Source of the DNA: Eutreptiella sp. 'Long Island Sound 2002'
Lineage: Eukaryota > Euglenozoa > Euglenophyceae > Eutreptiales > Eutreptiaceae
Length of the DNA: 64,000 nt
Assembly: GCA_964036045.1 (NCBI GenBank)
Contig: OZ038382.1
Location: 152,036,961-152,100,960 of the forward strand
Reading direction: 5' to 3'
Shown here: piece by piece, positions 40,901 through 47,495 of the stretch
Layout of the letters: the number at the start of each line of letters is the position of its first letter
Numbering within the stretch: the stretch's first letter is position 1
The notes under the pieces: generated by a model
Told to the model about the DNA's origin: nothing
Seen by the model: the letters and a program-made list of their open reading frames with translations, nothing else
Databases searched by the model: none
Translations under genes and position numbers: made by a program

Positions 40901-43547
40901 CCCATCATCCCTCATCATGCCTCATCATCCCTCACCATCCCTCACCATCGCTCTCTATTACTCGCCATCGCTAACTATCCCTCATCATCCCTCACCATCC
41001 TTCACCACCCCTCATTATTCCTCGCCATCCCTCATCATGCCTCACCATCCCTCATCATCCCTCGCCATCCCTCACCATCCCTCACCATCCCTCATCATCG
41101 CTGATCATCCCTCATCATTCCCCATGATTCCTCATCCTTCTCATCAGGTGCTCGTGCCCGAGACTGTTCACTTCGATCCTGAATCGAACCGAAGGCATGT
41201 GTCGCGCAAGTCGATGCTGGACTTGCAGCACCTCGAGGCCCTGGACTGCGGGACTGTAGCGCGCCTCATCTGCGGGTCGCTCGCGGAGGTGGGCGTACCT
41301 TTGGGGGCTCTGTCGGAGCAGGATCTGAAGACGGGAATCATAGACCCCAAGATGCTGCTGTTTCCGCTGACATTTCTGTTCGTGCACTTCTGTGAGGGCC
41401 ACGGCAAACAGGCTCCGGTCCCAAACATCATTTTGGAGGACGTGCCTATGGCCGAGGAGACGCGCACCGCTGCGCAGTGGTGGGAAACACTGTACCACAC
41501 GCTCTACCGTGTCCGCGAGCGGGAGGCGGCGTGCCGGAAGCTGGTGTTGTCCCCTTGTGTCGAGTGCTGTGCTTGTCGGAGGGCTGCTGCGGTGTGATCC
41601 GGTGTCTTGGTGACGTTGCGATGGAGTTCCTGTCATCTGTGCTGCTCTAAGCCCCAAAACCCAGTGTTACGTCCAAGAAAAAGGTGAAAGGTCATTCAGC
41701 GTTGTACTAACACCTTTTGGTTCCAGTGCTCTTTGAAACTGGTCGTCGCGCCACTATATTTGTACCAAAAGCTCGGCAGCTGTAAGCGCTGGTGAGATCA
41801 CGCAGCAGTGCAGGTCGGTGACACGCAGCACCGGAACAAGCAACTGTCCCGCAGTCTGACGTTGCACTCGACTTGCCGTGCCTTTGTCCGCCTTCGCAGG
41901 TGCAAAACGCCTCGCAGCTTATTATCAAAGAACTGGCTGACAACTCCGACCTCGACCATTTCAGGGGGGTGAAGCACAAGTTTTTGCCGCAGTATGTCGG
42001 CTTCTCTCAAGACACCCTGTCGGGGGTGCTGTCGTCCAACCCCCGGAAGGACGTGCGGCACATCAGTGAGGTGGTGAGCAAGAATTTCAAGCTGCTGCAC
42101 CGCATCTACAGGTCTTCTTGCCCTCGCTGTCACGCCCATTCTCGCGCTCCCTTCTGCGATTTGCCTTGCAGACCACCCCTTTGACGGCCTCATGGGAAGT
42201 GGGGTTCTCAACGCAGGCGCGTGCACGGGGGGTTAATAGAGCCCCCGAATACTGTGGGGGAGGGTCGGAAAACGGGCTCAGTTGCTGGGACCATTTTCAA
42301 GCTCCGAGTACAACTCTGAATTTGACTGCGCCTCTTTGTAGATCATGTGGGGATCATGGAACATTGCGGGACGCTACACATCCGCTGGGTGCCAAGTGCT
42401 CTTAAACACTGGTACCACTGCCATGGGGACCACGTAAGTCCCCGGCTTGGTTTGGGGGGCCCCGTTTATTGAGCCCCTTTTTTGCCACGGAGCTTCATCG
42501 ACCCCCTCCTCCGACATTGAGCCACCCCCCCCCCCACACCCGATTGAGAGCTCTGGATTCTGGTGCACACCAGATTGTGACTACACATGAAGTCCCCGTC
42601 AGCCCCCAAGATCATCACATCAACTGTCAGCTTCAGCGATGGCCTTACTCTACTCCAAAATCCCCATCCTTTGCTCATGTGATTGGCTCAACTCTCGCTC
42701 TGGTCCTTGCCCTTGCCCGTTTCATGTCTTCTGCTGTCGCTCTCGCTCCCCCCCCCCCCCGGCGCTTTCTGTCTTCAGGTTCTATGTGAACAGCGAAGAA
42801 TTGGAGCAGGGCATGGATTTCCGTCAATTCATGAGGTTTTGTGCACACGCCAAGATCTTAGAGCCCGGGGTCGTCGACCGCCCACGCCTGTACAGAATCT
42901 TTTTCGCGGCTGTGGGCCAAAGGCTGCCAGAGGCCAGCGAGGGCCGCAAAGCGCACTTGCGCATGGGCCCCGATGAATGGGTGGTCGCATTGGTCCGAGT
43001 GGCACACCGGAAGTACAACCAGACCAACGCCTCAGTGTCCCAGAGGCTCGAGCTGCTGACCGAGCGGCACCTGGCGCATTGCCAGTACCCCGAACGTGGG
43101 TCCCCGCTGTTCCAGATCACACGGTCCGCCCGGATCCAGGAAGTGATTGACCGGTACCGCGGGCTGCTCAACGACGCCTTCAACGGGTACTGTGAAGGGG
43201 CGACGGTACCCCCGCAGCTGCACGAGGGCGAATGGCGGGAGATGCTGATGGAGTGCCATTTGGTCGACGCGACGTTCACGCACTCCGCGGTGCAGCAGGT
43301 GTTCCAGCGGGCGCAGGACATGGACGACGTCGAGGACTGCAGCCAGACGATGATCCTGCCCGAGTTCCTGGACGGGCTGGTGCTGGTCGCCATGTTCAAG
43401 CATCCGGCGCCGTACATCCCGTTGGACGAGCGCCTGGACCAGTTCCTTGTGGTCAATTTCCTGGTGCCTCTCCGCGCAAAGTTTCAGTGGGTATCCCCCG
43501 AGTTGGATGAGGCTGCCGCACGCTACAACATCACAACTCTCCGTTAG
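13517..43547 (+). CDS. Seven-exon gene for a 960-residue coiled-coil protein, function unknown
   Basis: Inferred join: 13517-13933, 16075-16426, 23035-23327, 35656-36099, 41148-41543, 41900-42111, 42779-43547. Every intron is GT...AG, phases match at all six junctions (0, 1, 0, 0, 0, 2), and the exons sum to 2883 bases, exactly 961 codons including TAG. Residues 1-139 are Pro/Ser/Arg-rich and basic. Residues 140-256 are helical (VADWLDQYHVVNASK...). Residues about 300-385 are a coiled coil (KKLRENERAQAVLLQQF...). Residues 503-705 are well-behaved globular sequence. The C-terminus (706-960) has two similar modules marked by DFRQFMRFC/DEWVVALVRVAHRKY and EWREML/ILPEFLDGLVLVAMFK, reminiscent of EF-hand-like modules in flagellar or cytoskeletal proteins; this resemblance is from memory only. 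I do not recognise the family. An exon hidden in the N-gap intron cannot be excluded. Confidence 0.75.
14211..14522 (+). pseudogene. PIF/Harbinger-type transposase fragment (DDE_Tnp_4-like)
   Basis: About 100 codons of the catalytic domain: an early Asp in WTVAVDMLGNIIW, the second Asp in GHDGAYKG, and Glu in RAHIEQLFARLW. The spacing and wording match HARBI1-like transposases, which cut and paste DNA with 3-bp target duplications. The N-terminal half of the protein and a DNA-binding domain are absent, and the frame ends at TGA 14520-14522. The word TAGCGCGCCGGGC occurs on both sides (14173-14185 and 14907-14919, same orientation) and may mark the ends of the insertion. Confidence 0.7.
14544..14903 (+). 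pseudogene. Zinc finger plus NPPF methyltransferase-like fragment
   Basis: 119 codons with a Cys/His cluster (CDECKEHYCTECIDTHTC) resembling a B-box-type zinc finger. This is followed by YCSRYLNNAYRFYW and CYPNPPFSQLAKVLTK. NPPF is motif IV of N6-adenine DNA methyltransferases, and the surrounding pattern resembles the phage-type adenine methyltransferase domain found in DIRS retrotransposons and other elements. The SAM-binding motif is not visible, so the domain is truncated. The frame is the same as the transposase fragment just upstream, separated only by stops at 14520 and 14532. Confidence 0.5.
16075..16426 (+). CDS. Exon 2 (residues 140-257)
   Basis: Acceptor TTTGCGCTCCAG, donor CCCAAG followed by GTCCTT with a C/T-rich intron start. 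Phase 0 in, phase 1 out. The encoded sequence is helix-rich and of ordinary composition (VADWLDQYHVV..., ILLDHILRLLVRLQ, VCQVRDELYASIF). Confidence 0.75.
16847..17440 (+). pseudogene. hAT-type transposase N-terminal fragment, frameshifted
   Basis: The first open frame (16847-17062) encodes a BED/CGGBP1-like zinc finger, WCDACGCPISHTTKSTVQGH followed by LDCKKHQ, which is the usual N-terminus of a hAT transposase. A second frame (17098-17394) carries FTGAGIPLDKLDHPLMRALL, the block that follows in this group. The reading then shifts to another frame around 17290 (EQFARRLLTATPHYFLICRQAVDLSIDGRT). The catalytic core and hAT dimerisation domain are missing, so it is inactive. Confidence 0.65.
18361..18500 (+). 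repeat. Partial R2 repeat
   Basis: Shares ordered words with the copies at 23515 and 24145: AAATCACCT, a TTGTTAGAT block, a TATA-like stretch, a run of C/T/G, GTAGCATACCCCAA and AACCCCTTGTAAAATCAT. It diverges on both sides. Confidence 0.6.
18560..19060 (+). other. GC-rich low-complexity stretch with Lys/Gly-rich open frame
   Basis: A frame from 18634 spells Gly/Lys/Gln-rich peptide (GKGGKGKGKPKG and similar), and the complementary strand spells Pro/Leu/Ser-rich peptide. Such frames arise readily in purine-rich DNA. It might be a basic Gag-like fragment, but no structured motif supports that. I treat it as low-complexity intron sequence. Confidence 0.35.
19830..22230. repeat. About 165-bp satellite array with an inverted central block
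   Basis: Some fifteen units share GAGGGGCCAAAATGGCTTGC, ACAACGCATTTTCAAGGCAT and TCTAGGATCATTTTTGGAA. Core positions fall about every 150-180 bases: 19885, 20052, 20213, 20370 forward; 20553, 20718, 20869, 21045 reverse; 21172, 21336, 21499, 21660, 21820, 21979, 22148 forward. Orientation switches near 20400 and near 21115. Frames across it encode apparent protein repeats on both strands because the unit is often close to a multiple of three. These are not genes. Confidence 0.85.
23035..23327 (+). CDS. Exon 3 (residues 257-354)
   Basis: Acceptor GTGCACTTAG, donor GTGGAG followed by GTTAAT. Enters in phase 1, joining G to GG to make Gly257, and leaves in phase 0. It encodes GDGLWASKAKLL..., FWRYMAVSEKKL and the first half of a heptad-rich coiled coil (QQFDKLQAEYDTQTLALREL). 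Confidence 0.75.
23515..23690 (+). repeat. R2 repeat copy
   Basis: AAATCACCTC, TTGTTAGATCAAGC, GTATATCCCCC, GTAGCATACCCCAA and AACCCCTTATAAAATCAT occur in the same order as in the copies at 18361 and 24145. The copy ends in C-rich sequence before a G run near 23731. Confidence 0.65.
24000..24340 (+). repeat. R2 repeat copy
   Basis: Contains GATGGGTTTGGGTGATCATT, a CATGGGGACCCA block, GCCATGGGCC, then AATCACCTTGCAG, GTGTATATAGGGG, a CCCTACCCCAAGGGGTTGAA block and CCCCCAATGAGTTTT. A second copy follows at 25370, and inverted copies lie at 30010 and 32770. Confidence 0.7.
24430..24720 (+). repeat. R3 repeat copy
   Basis: Contains CGAAAAAGTGGTTC, GGTCCCGACTCCATGGGGTT, GGGGCGGAGTGGGACGAGCG, GACCTCGGTGACCCCGTGGT and GGGGATGTTGTGACGGTACA in order. 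Other copies at 28890, 30590, 32050, 33200 and inverted at 33950. An open frame of about 90 codons recurs in the copies because they are recent duplicates. Confidence 0.75.
24745..25020 (+). repeat. R1 tandem repeat, first cluster
   Basis: One full and one partial unit of about 170-200 bp. The unit runs through CAGTTTTTCACCCTGGGCAG, CTCAAAAATCGAAG, a T run, TACCGTGATCACC, AATGACTATCCAAGC, GTAAAGCATGTTTTAGGC, a TTTTTCACCTTATTTGGG block, then a G run and GGTACACAAC. Confidence 0.7.
25370..25730 (+). repeat. R2 repeat copy
   Basis: Near-identical in order to the copy at 24000, including GATGGGTTTGGGTGATCATT and the CCCTACCCCAAGGGGTTGAA block. Ends in the same CCCCCAATGAGTTTT word followed by a C run. 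Confidence 0.7.
26140..27575 (+). repeat. TGCATGCCTGTGTGGCAGAT minisatellite
   Basis: About 1.4 kb of degenerate units near 30-60 bp built from GCATGCATGCCTGTGTGGCA and GATTATGCAACT words. GCATGC is self-complementary, so the array is rich in small inverted repeats. Frames on both strands spell Cys/His/Ala-rich peptides (CVADYATACMPVWQIM and variants), which are artefacts of the repeat. It ends in (CCCT)n at about 27573-27598. Confidence 0.85.
28890..29190 (+). repeat. R3 repeat copy
   Basis: Matches the copy at 24430 through GGTCCCGACTCCATGGGGTT, GACCTCGGTGACCCCGTGGT and GGGGATGTTGTGACGGTACA, with few changes, so the duplication is recent. Confidence 0.75.
29230..29710 (+). repeat. R1 tandem repeat, second cluster
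   Basis: Two full units and a partial one, with TATGTAAAGCATGTTTTAGG at about 29326 and 29529. Units are separated by G runs of variable length and by GGTACACAAC. Confidence 0.7.
29790..30330 (-). repeat. Inverted R3/R2 copies
   Basis: Reverse complements of R3 words (GGAGTCGGGACCCGGAAACA at about 29805) and of the whole R2 order (ACTCATTGGGGGATGCG, AACCCCTTGGGGTAGGG, GGCACGGGCTACATAGG, AATGATCACCCAAACCCATC). Together with the forward copies at 24-25.7 kb this makes a very large imperfect inverted repeat. Confidence 0.65.
30250..30831 (+). repeat. 582-bp block duplicated across the assembly gap (first copy)
   Basis: Reads the same as 31713-32294 with a constant offset of 1463. It includes an R3 core at 30590-30760. 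The match ends at 30831/32294, where CCCTGGG becomes CCCTAGG. Confidence 0.85.
30800..31512 (+). repeat. R1 tandem repeat, third cluster
   Basis: About four units in tandem (TTTTTCACC start words near 30828, 31016, 31204, 31409), each with the GATCACC, TGACCATCCAAGG and AAAGCATGTTTTAGGCC blocks. The last unit is cut by the N gap. Confidence 0.75.
31513..31712. other. Assembly gap, 200 N
   Basis: Unresolved bases. The flanks are repeats, and the sequence on each side occurs again elsewhere within 1.5 kb. Confidence 0.99.
31713..32294 (+). repeat. 582-bp block duplicated across the assembly gap (second copy)
   Basis: Reads the same as 30250-30831. Directly after it, about 32281-32386 repeats the about 106 bases that end at the left edge of the gap (about 31407-31512). 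This pattern suggests overlapping contig ends, not a true duplication. Confidence 0.8.
32270..32640 (+). repeat. R1 tandem repeat, fourth cluster
   Basis: Two units. In the second, an AT-rich palindromic word, TATATAGCTATATAGCTATA, interrupts the usual CACCCTGGGCAGCTC at about 32485-32510. Confidence 0.7.
32770..33110 (-). repeat. Inverted R2 copy
   Basis: Reverse complement order of R2: ACTCATTGGGGGATGTG, AACCCCTTGGGGTAGGG, GGCCCATGGC, CACTACATGGGTCCCCAT, AATGATCACCCAAACCATC. Confidence 0.65.
33200..33320 (+). repeat. Partial R3 copy
   Basis: Carries CGAAAAAGTGTTTC, GGTCCCGACTCCATGGGGTT and GGGGCGGAGTGGGATGAGCG, then leaves the family at 33315. Confidence 0.65.
33580..34300 (-). repeat. 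Inverted R1 units followed by inverted R3
   Basis: Two R1 units on the minus strand (CCTAAAACATGCTTTAC at about 33610 and 33805), then an R3 copy on the minus strand (GTACCACGGGGTCACCGAGA, CCCATGGAGTCGGGACCGAG). They mirror the forward R3-R1 order at 24.4-25 kb. Confidence 0.7.
35656..36099 (+). CDS. Exon 4 (residues 355-502)
   Basis: Acceptor CATGTTTGGCAG, donor CTGGAG followed by GTCATC, phase 0 at both ends. It encodes the second half of the coiled coil (MTQKDHEIQQKRMRAEFAQL), a Ser-rich linker and a compact segment ending LKGVLVVLE. The open frame beyond the donor runs into the minisatellite and is not counted. Confidence 0.75.
36152..39489 (+). repeat. CCATCCCTCA decamer minisatellite, first block
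   Basis: More than 300 units of a 10-bp word, with CATCATCCCT and CACCATCCCT as the commonest variants. Single-base changes are scattered throughout, so it is old or error-prone. Because three units make ten codons, long frames survive and spell IPHHPSPSLT-type peptides, up to 282 codons at 36339-37187. These are not genes. Confidence 0.95.
39490..40211 (+). other. Non-repeat island inside the minisatellite
   Basis: About 720 bp of unique sequence. Two stretches look like coding sequence: about 39536-39672 (VPLVPMGAGFVDYVLSIVND, then HFCGTEWWCESNIE) and about 39780-39900 after a CACCTACCAG acceptor-like word (LFPVPTKRMHKGHDPKDFHR). I do not recognise them. They may be a transposon fragment or a pseudo-exon pair. 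The 3' part (40050-40150) is a TTTTCCTCCA repeat. Confidence 0.4.
40212..41140 (+). repeat. CCATCCCTCA decamer minisatellite, second block
   Basis: Same unit as the first block, continuing almost to the exon 5 acceptor. Local duplications of several units are visible (compare 40480-40560 and 40560-40640). Confidence 0.95.
41148..41543 (+). CDS. Exon 5 (residues 503-634)
   Basis: Acceptor CTTCTCATCAG, donor AAGCTG followed by GTGTTG, phase 0 both ends. It encodes VLVPETVHFDPESNRR... and a compact helical region (MLLFPLTFLFVHFCEGHGKQ, WWETLYHTLYRVRERE). The donor is weaker than the others; it was chosen because it is in phase and leaves a smooth junction, CRKL-VQNASQLI. Confidence 0.7.
41900..42111 (+). 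CDS. Exon 6 (residues 635-705)
   Basis: Acceptor CGCCTTCGCAG, donor CTACAG followed by GTCTTC. Enters phase 0 and leaves phase 2; AG plus G makes Arg705. It encodes VQNASQLIIKELADNSDLDH and a basic helical end (SKNFKLLHRIYR). Introns 5 (356 bp) and 6 (667 bp) contain no feature of note. Confidence 0.75.
42779..43547 (+). CDS. Exon 7 (residues 705-960) and stop
   Basis: Acceptor TTCTGTCTTCAG after a C run; ends at TAG 43545-43547. It encodes two related modules. The first has DFRQFMRFCAHAKIL and DEWVVALVRVAHRKY. The second has GEWREMLMECHLVD and ILPEFLDGLVLVAMFK. Each pairs an aromatic/acidic helix with an [EF]..AL..VA helix. The upstream part of the frame (42639-42778) is intron. Transcript end signals are not obvious. 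Confidence 0.75.
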
Positions 43548-46500
43548 GAGCAAGAGCACCATCAGCGAGAACCTTTGGGAATGGGCTGTCCTTTGGGAAG
43601 GAGAAGTGTTCTTTATACCTTTTCTGTTCCTTGAAGGACGGCCTGAGATTTTAGGGTGGCAGGGTTGCAGCCAACCGACAGCAGAGGAGAGCGTTCCAAG
43701 TGGCTGGGGAGCGTCAGTGGCTGGCCAAAGAGGACAGCTGTGGGCGGGAGGGTTACGGTAGGCTGAAGTGCAGTGGCTGGAGTGCTTTCGAGCTTTCGCT
43801 ATTGTCTGGCGCGACAGCATCGCTTTCCAATCCGGAGCCTGTCCCTGCCCTGTCGCACTTCACCTGCACGTGTACCCGGGCTGCGTCACCTTCGGTGTCA
43901 GGACCCCCTCGGCCGTGCACTCATCCAGTGCTCGGGGAGCGCCAGGCAGCCATGCACCGATGTAGGCCGCAGTGACCGGACACAAGTGAGGGCGTTTGTT
44001 CCATGAAGGCCGGTTGAGTCCCGTGTTGTACAGCTGGTGCCCAGTGCCATATCTTTTATATGACCTGCTTTCTTCATCGAGATCCGTTGTGTGTTTGGGG
44101 GGGTGGGGGGTAGGCAAAGAGTGTACTTTTGTATGCCCACGGCGTCCACTCCCCGGCGCGTGAACCTCACCCACAAATTACCGCATTTTCCTGCAATTTT
44201 TTACAATTGACTGGTAATTCTGCGCAGAAATGGCACGTGACCCCTGGAGGCTATAGGATCCCATTCGCCCCCAGCTGCTGGATCAGGGAAGCCGCATTGA
44301 TCTAGCGCATGACCCCTGAGCGCTTTTCCAATGGTCCATTGTTTGGCGCATGATTACTCAAGTCCAGGGACACACCGAACCCCCCTTGTGATCATACCCA
44401 CAGGCAATGCTTTCAATACCCGCGCGGCACATCAGACCTGTATGTAGGCCCATATGCCGCACAGGCGCCGGTAATTGGTGCTCCACGGCTCCAAATTTGC
44501 GGTTGCGCACAGACGGAGCATCAGTTCCCGATAAACGTAGTCCCCGATAAACGTAGTCTCGTGCACCCCCCCCGCACCTGTGCATATGGGATGAGGACTG
44601 GCGTGCCCATTGGTGGGGCAAGTGAAGGAGCCGCTGAGAGTGCCCCTGCCGGATATTGCAAGGGCTCGTCTGCCCCCTGCCCTGACCACGACCTGTCCAG
44701 CCAAATGCCCGTGGTCGTCCCCAATCCTGTCCCCATTGACAAACCCTCATTGATCTGCACACCTGACGTTCTGCCCACCCCCCATGGGGTTGTCTCTGCA
44801 CTGCAGTTACTGGGCTTACTGCTCGTAGCCTTCGCGTGTCATGGCCGCGGGGGTATTCTTATGTTCATTGCCCTTGTTTTCCTGGAACCTTTTGGGGCAC
44901 CCATGTGAATGCAGTGACCCGCGCATGCGCAGAACGTCGCATCCACGACCTCTGCATATCATGCACAGCCACTTGGGATGAGTTAATGGTCAGTGGTGCT
45001 TTTTGACCGCCCGTTGCTGTCGTTGATTGGCCCGGCGCTGTCGGTTGGCTGAAAATCTGTCCCGAATTTTTGAGTGAGGCGACGGGACGCTTTTTCTCCC
45101 CCCCCCCCCTGACAGATGGTTCTGAATGTGACATGTTCTGGTGCCCGAGACGCTGACATCACGATCCACATGAACCTTTCCTCATTTTGCAATTTGAGGC
45201 GTGGGCGTGAGCCCCCCCCCCCCACGTGCCCAGCCCAAGCCCAGCCCAGAGGAAGGATGGTATAGGGCATCCCCCAGGTGTCACACCGTAAGGATGGGGA
45301 TCAAAGGAAACTGCAGCCAGAAGCCCCGGCACATAAACCCAGTGCAGATCTCAGAAGCGAAGCGTGATGAGCCGTGCTCCACTTTCCCTGCGGGACACGC
45401 GGAATTGCTGCATGTATGCGTACATTTTCCGAGACGAAACAGAGAGGACAAGCTGGGGCATTGTTGAATTCCATCCTGTTCCACTGTGTGACTTTGCAAA
45501 GCAGTGAATTGCTCGCCCTCCCTCTCTCCTTCTCTCTCTCTCTCTCTGGGTATTTTGCCTGTGTGCTCATTTGTTGGTGTGCAGCTGGGTGCGAACATGA
45601 CCACTGCTGTGCCATAGTCCATGTTTGCTGCAGCTGACAACGATGTCCGTGACGACTTCCAATCGCCGGCGTGATACTGCCCAGCGGATATCACATGCGA
45701 ATGCCTTGTTCGTCATGCTTTTGTCAACGGTAGGGGAAGGGTATTTGGGCCGCCATGACAAGGGCCCAACGAGGGGCCAGTGCGTTGTTGGTGCTGCGTA
45801 CCCCAGACCGGGGCATGCATCATCGTTTTGCTTGTTCCGTTCCCAACGCGGCTCAGGGCCCTCCCAAATACGGTAGTGCCCCAACGTCCCTGTTTGCTTC
45901 GCCTGCGTGGGCCTTGAGGCCTACCACCTGCAGGAGTGCAACTCCATCAACGTTTCTGTGACGTGGCATCCGAGATCTGTTGCACTTTGTCTACCTTTTT
46001 GCATGTCCATGGGGCATGCTCTGTGGGCCGAGTTCTGGGGTGTGGAACTATCTTCATACCTCTGCCCCGCACAGCGCGAGCGCTGCAGGAAATCCCGCAG
46101 AAATCGAAAGTGACAGGAAATCATCCTGACCCACCCGCCCAAGGGAGGGGAGGGGGGTGAGGGAGGCCATTGCCCCCTCCAAGCGGCTCTCATTTGCGTA
46201 CCAGGAGCGCAATTTGGTAGTGCCCGCCCGTTGATCCAGCGGAAATGCTTCTGCGACCCTATTCATCTCCGCCAAGCGCAATTGAAGGAAAGCTTCAGTG
46301 ATGTAATGATGATGTTCCTTCATTCCACAATGTCTGCACGATAAACAGCAGTGTGTTAACCCCCGCCCGCCGCTTTGAAAGGGGGCGGCCACTTATGTCG
46401 GCCGAGCCTGGGACCCAGGCGCCACGCTCTCCCTGTCACGAATTGTCCCCCCCAACGGCAGTTGTAACCGACAGTAACCGCCCCGAATCGTTTTACCAAC

Positions 46501-47042
46501 CCCCACCAACCGTCCTTCCGAACTCCTGACCTCCCTGTCCCCTGTACCCTTCCAGTGCATCCCTGCCCCCCTCCCGCCTGCCCCCCCCGCACACCATCTT
46601 TAGCCCTGCATGCCCCCGCAATTCCTTTCCCCTTCATTTGGAATGCCTGATGCATGTGTACCCTGGACTGCGTACTACTGGTCCCTGATCTCCGCCAGTG
46701 ACCTTTCTCTGGTCGTCTGGAGGACCTCCTGCAATGTGATTGGGGACCCTTTGCAGAGCAGCTTTGATGATGTTTACTGGCATTTGCACACCATGTGGCG
46801 GTGCCGAGCAGTCGCTCAGGTTATTCTTCTGGAGCCCGCCCTTGGTGACGCATTAACGGAACTACTTGTTCTAACCCTTTGTCTTGAATTGCCACAAGCA
46901 TCGGCTGCACAGGCCGAGCTTCTTTCTCTCTCTTTCACTCTCTCTCTCCCTCCCTCTCTCTCTCTCTCTCTCTCTGTATGTGTGTGCCTGGTGCCGGGAG
47001 CTCTAATATCCCCCACCCCCGTGTCCAACGAACACTGTGACC

Positions 47043-47495
47043 AACAAACACTTCTGTTCGGACCGTATTTTTTGCGAACCTAATCCATTAGGTACTTATT
47101 TTGGTACTGGGCTCCAGAACCGCAGTTTCAGGCTAAAGGTTTGGGGAAATGACGGGCTGTTGTGATTTATCTTGCAATAATGGTGGGCAAATTTGTAAAG
47201 CAGGTTGTGAGGGAATGGTGTCCCTCGACTACAGGACCTCTATTGCCCACCATGACTGATTGTCTGCTTGCACCTGGCTGGGAGGTGCTGTACAAGCGGT
47301 ACCACCACTTCTGCCCATGCCAAGAACAAGAAGGGCCCCAAGCCTGGGGAGCATGTTCAACTTTTTCGCATGAACCGGGACCACAACAAGGGCTTCTGCT
47401 CTGAAACGTGCTAATTGGAGGCCTCCATCGCATTTTGCTTTGAATGGGCTGGGTAGCTTGTGCCAACGAACACTCCTGTTCGGACCGTATTTTTT
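47043..47495 (+). repeat. Two copies of a about 32-bp word, 421 bp apart
   Basis: Around CTGTTCGGACCGTATTTTTT, at about 47043-47074 and 47464-47495, in the same orientation and with about two differences. They might be the ends of a short non-autonomous element. No inverted counterpart was seen. Confidence 0.55.

Larger units (their letters stand above)
36100..41147 (+). other. Intron 4 (5048 bp), minisatellite-filled
   Basis: GT...TCATCAG intron. The acceptor AG lies directly at the end of the repeat array, and the array's C/T richness supplies a very long pyrimidine tract. Confidence 0.7.
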
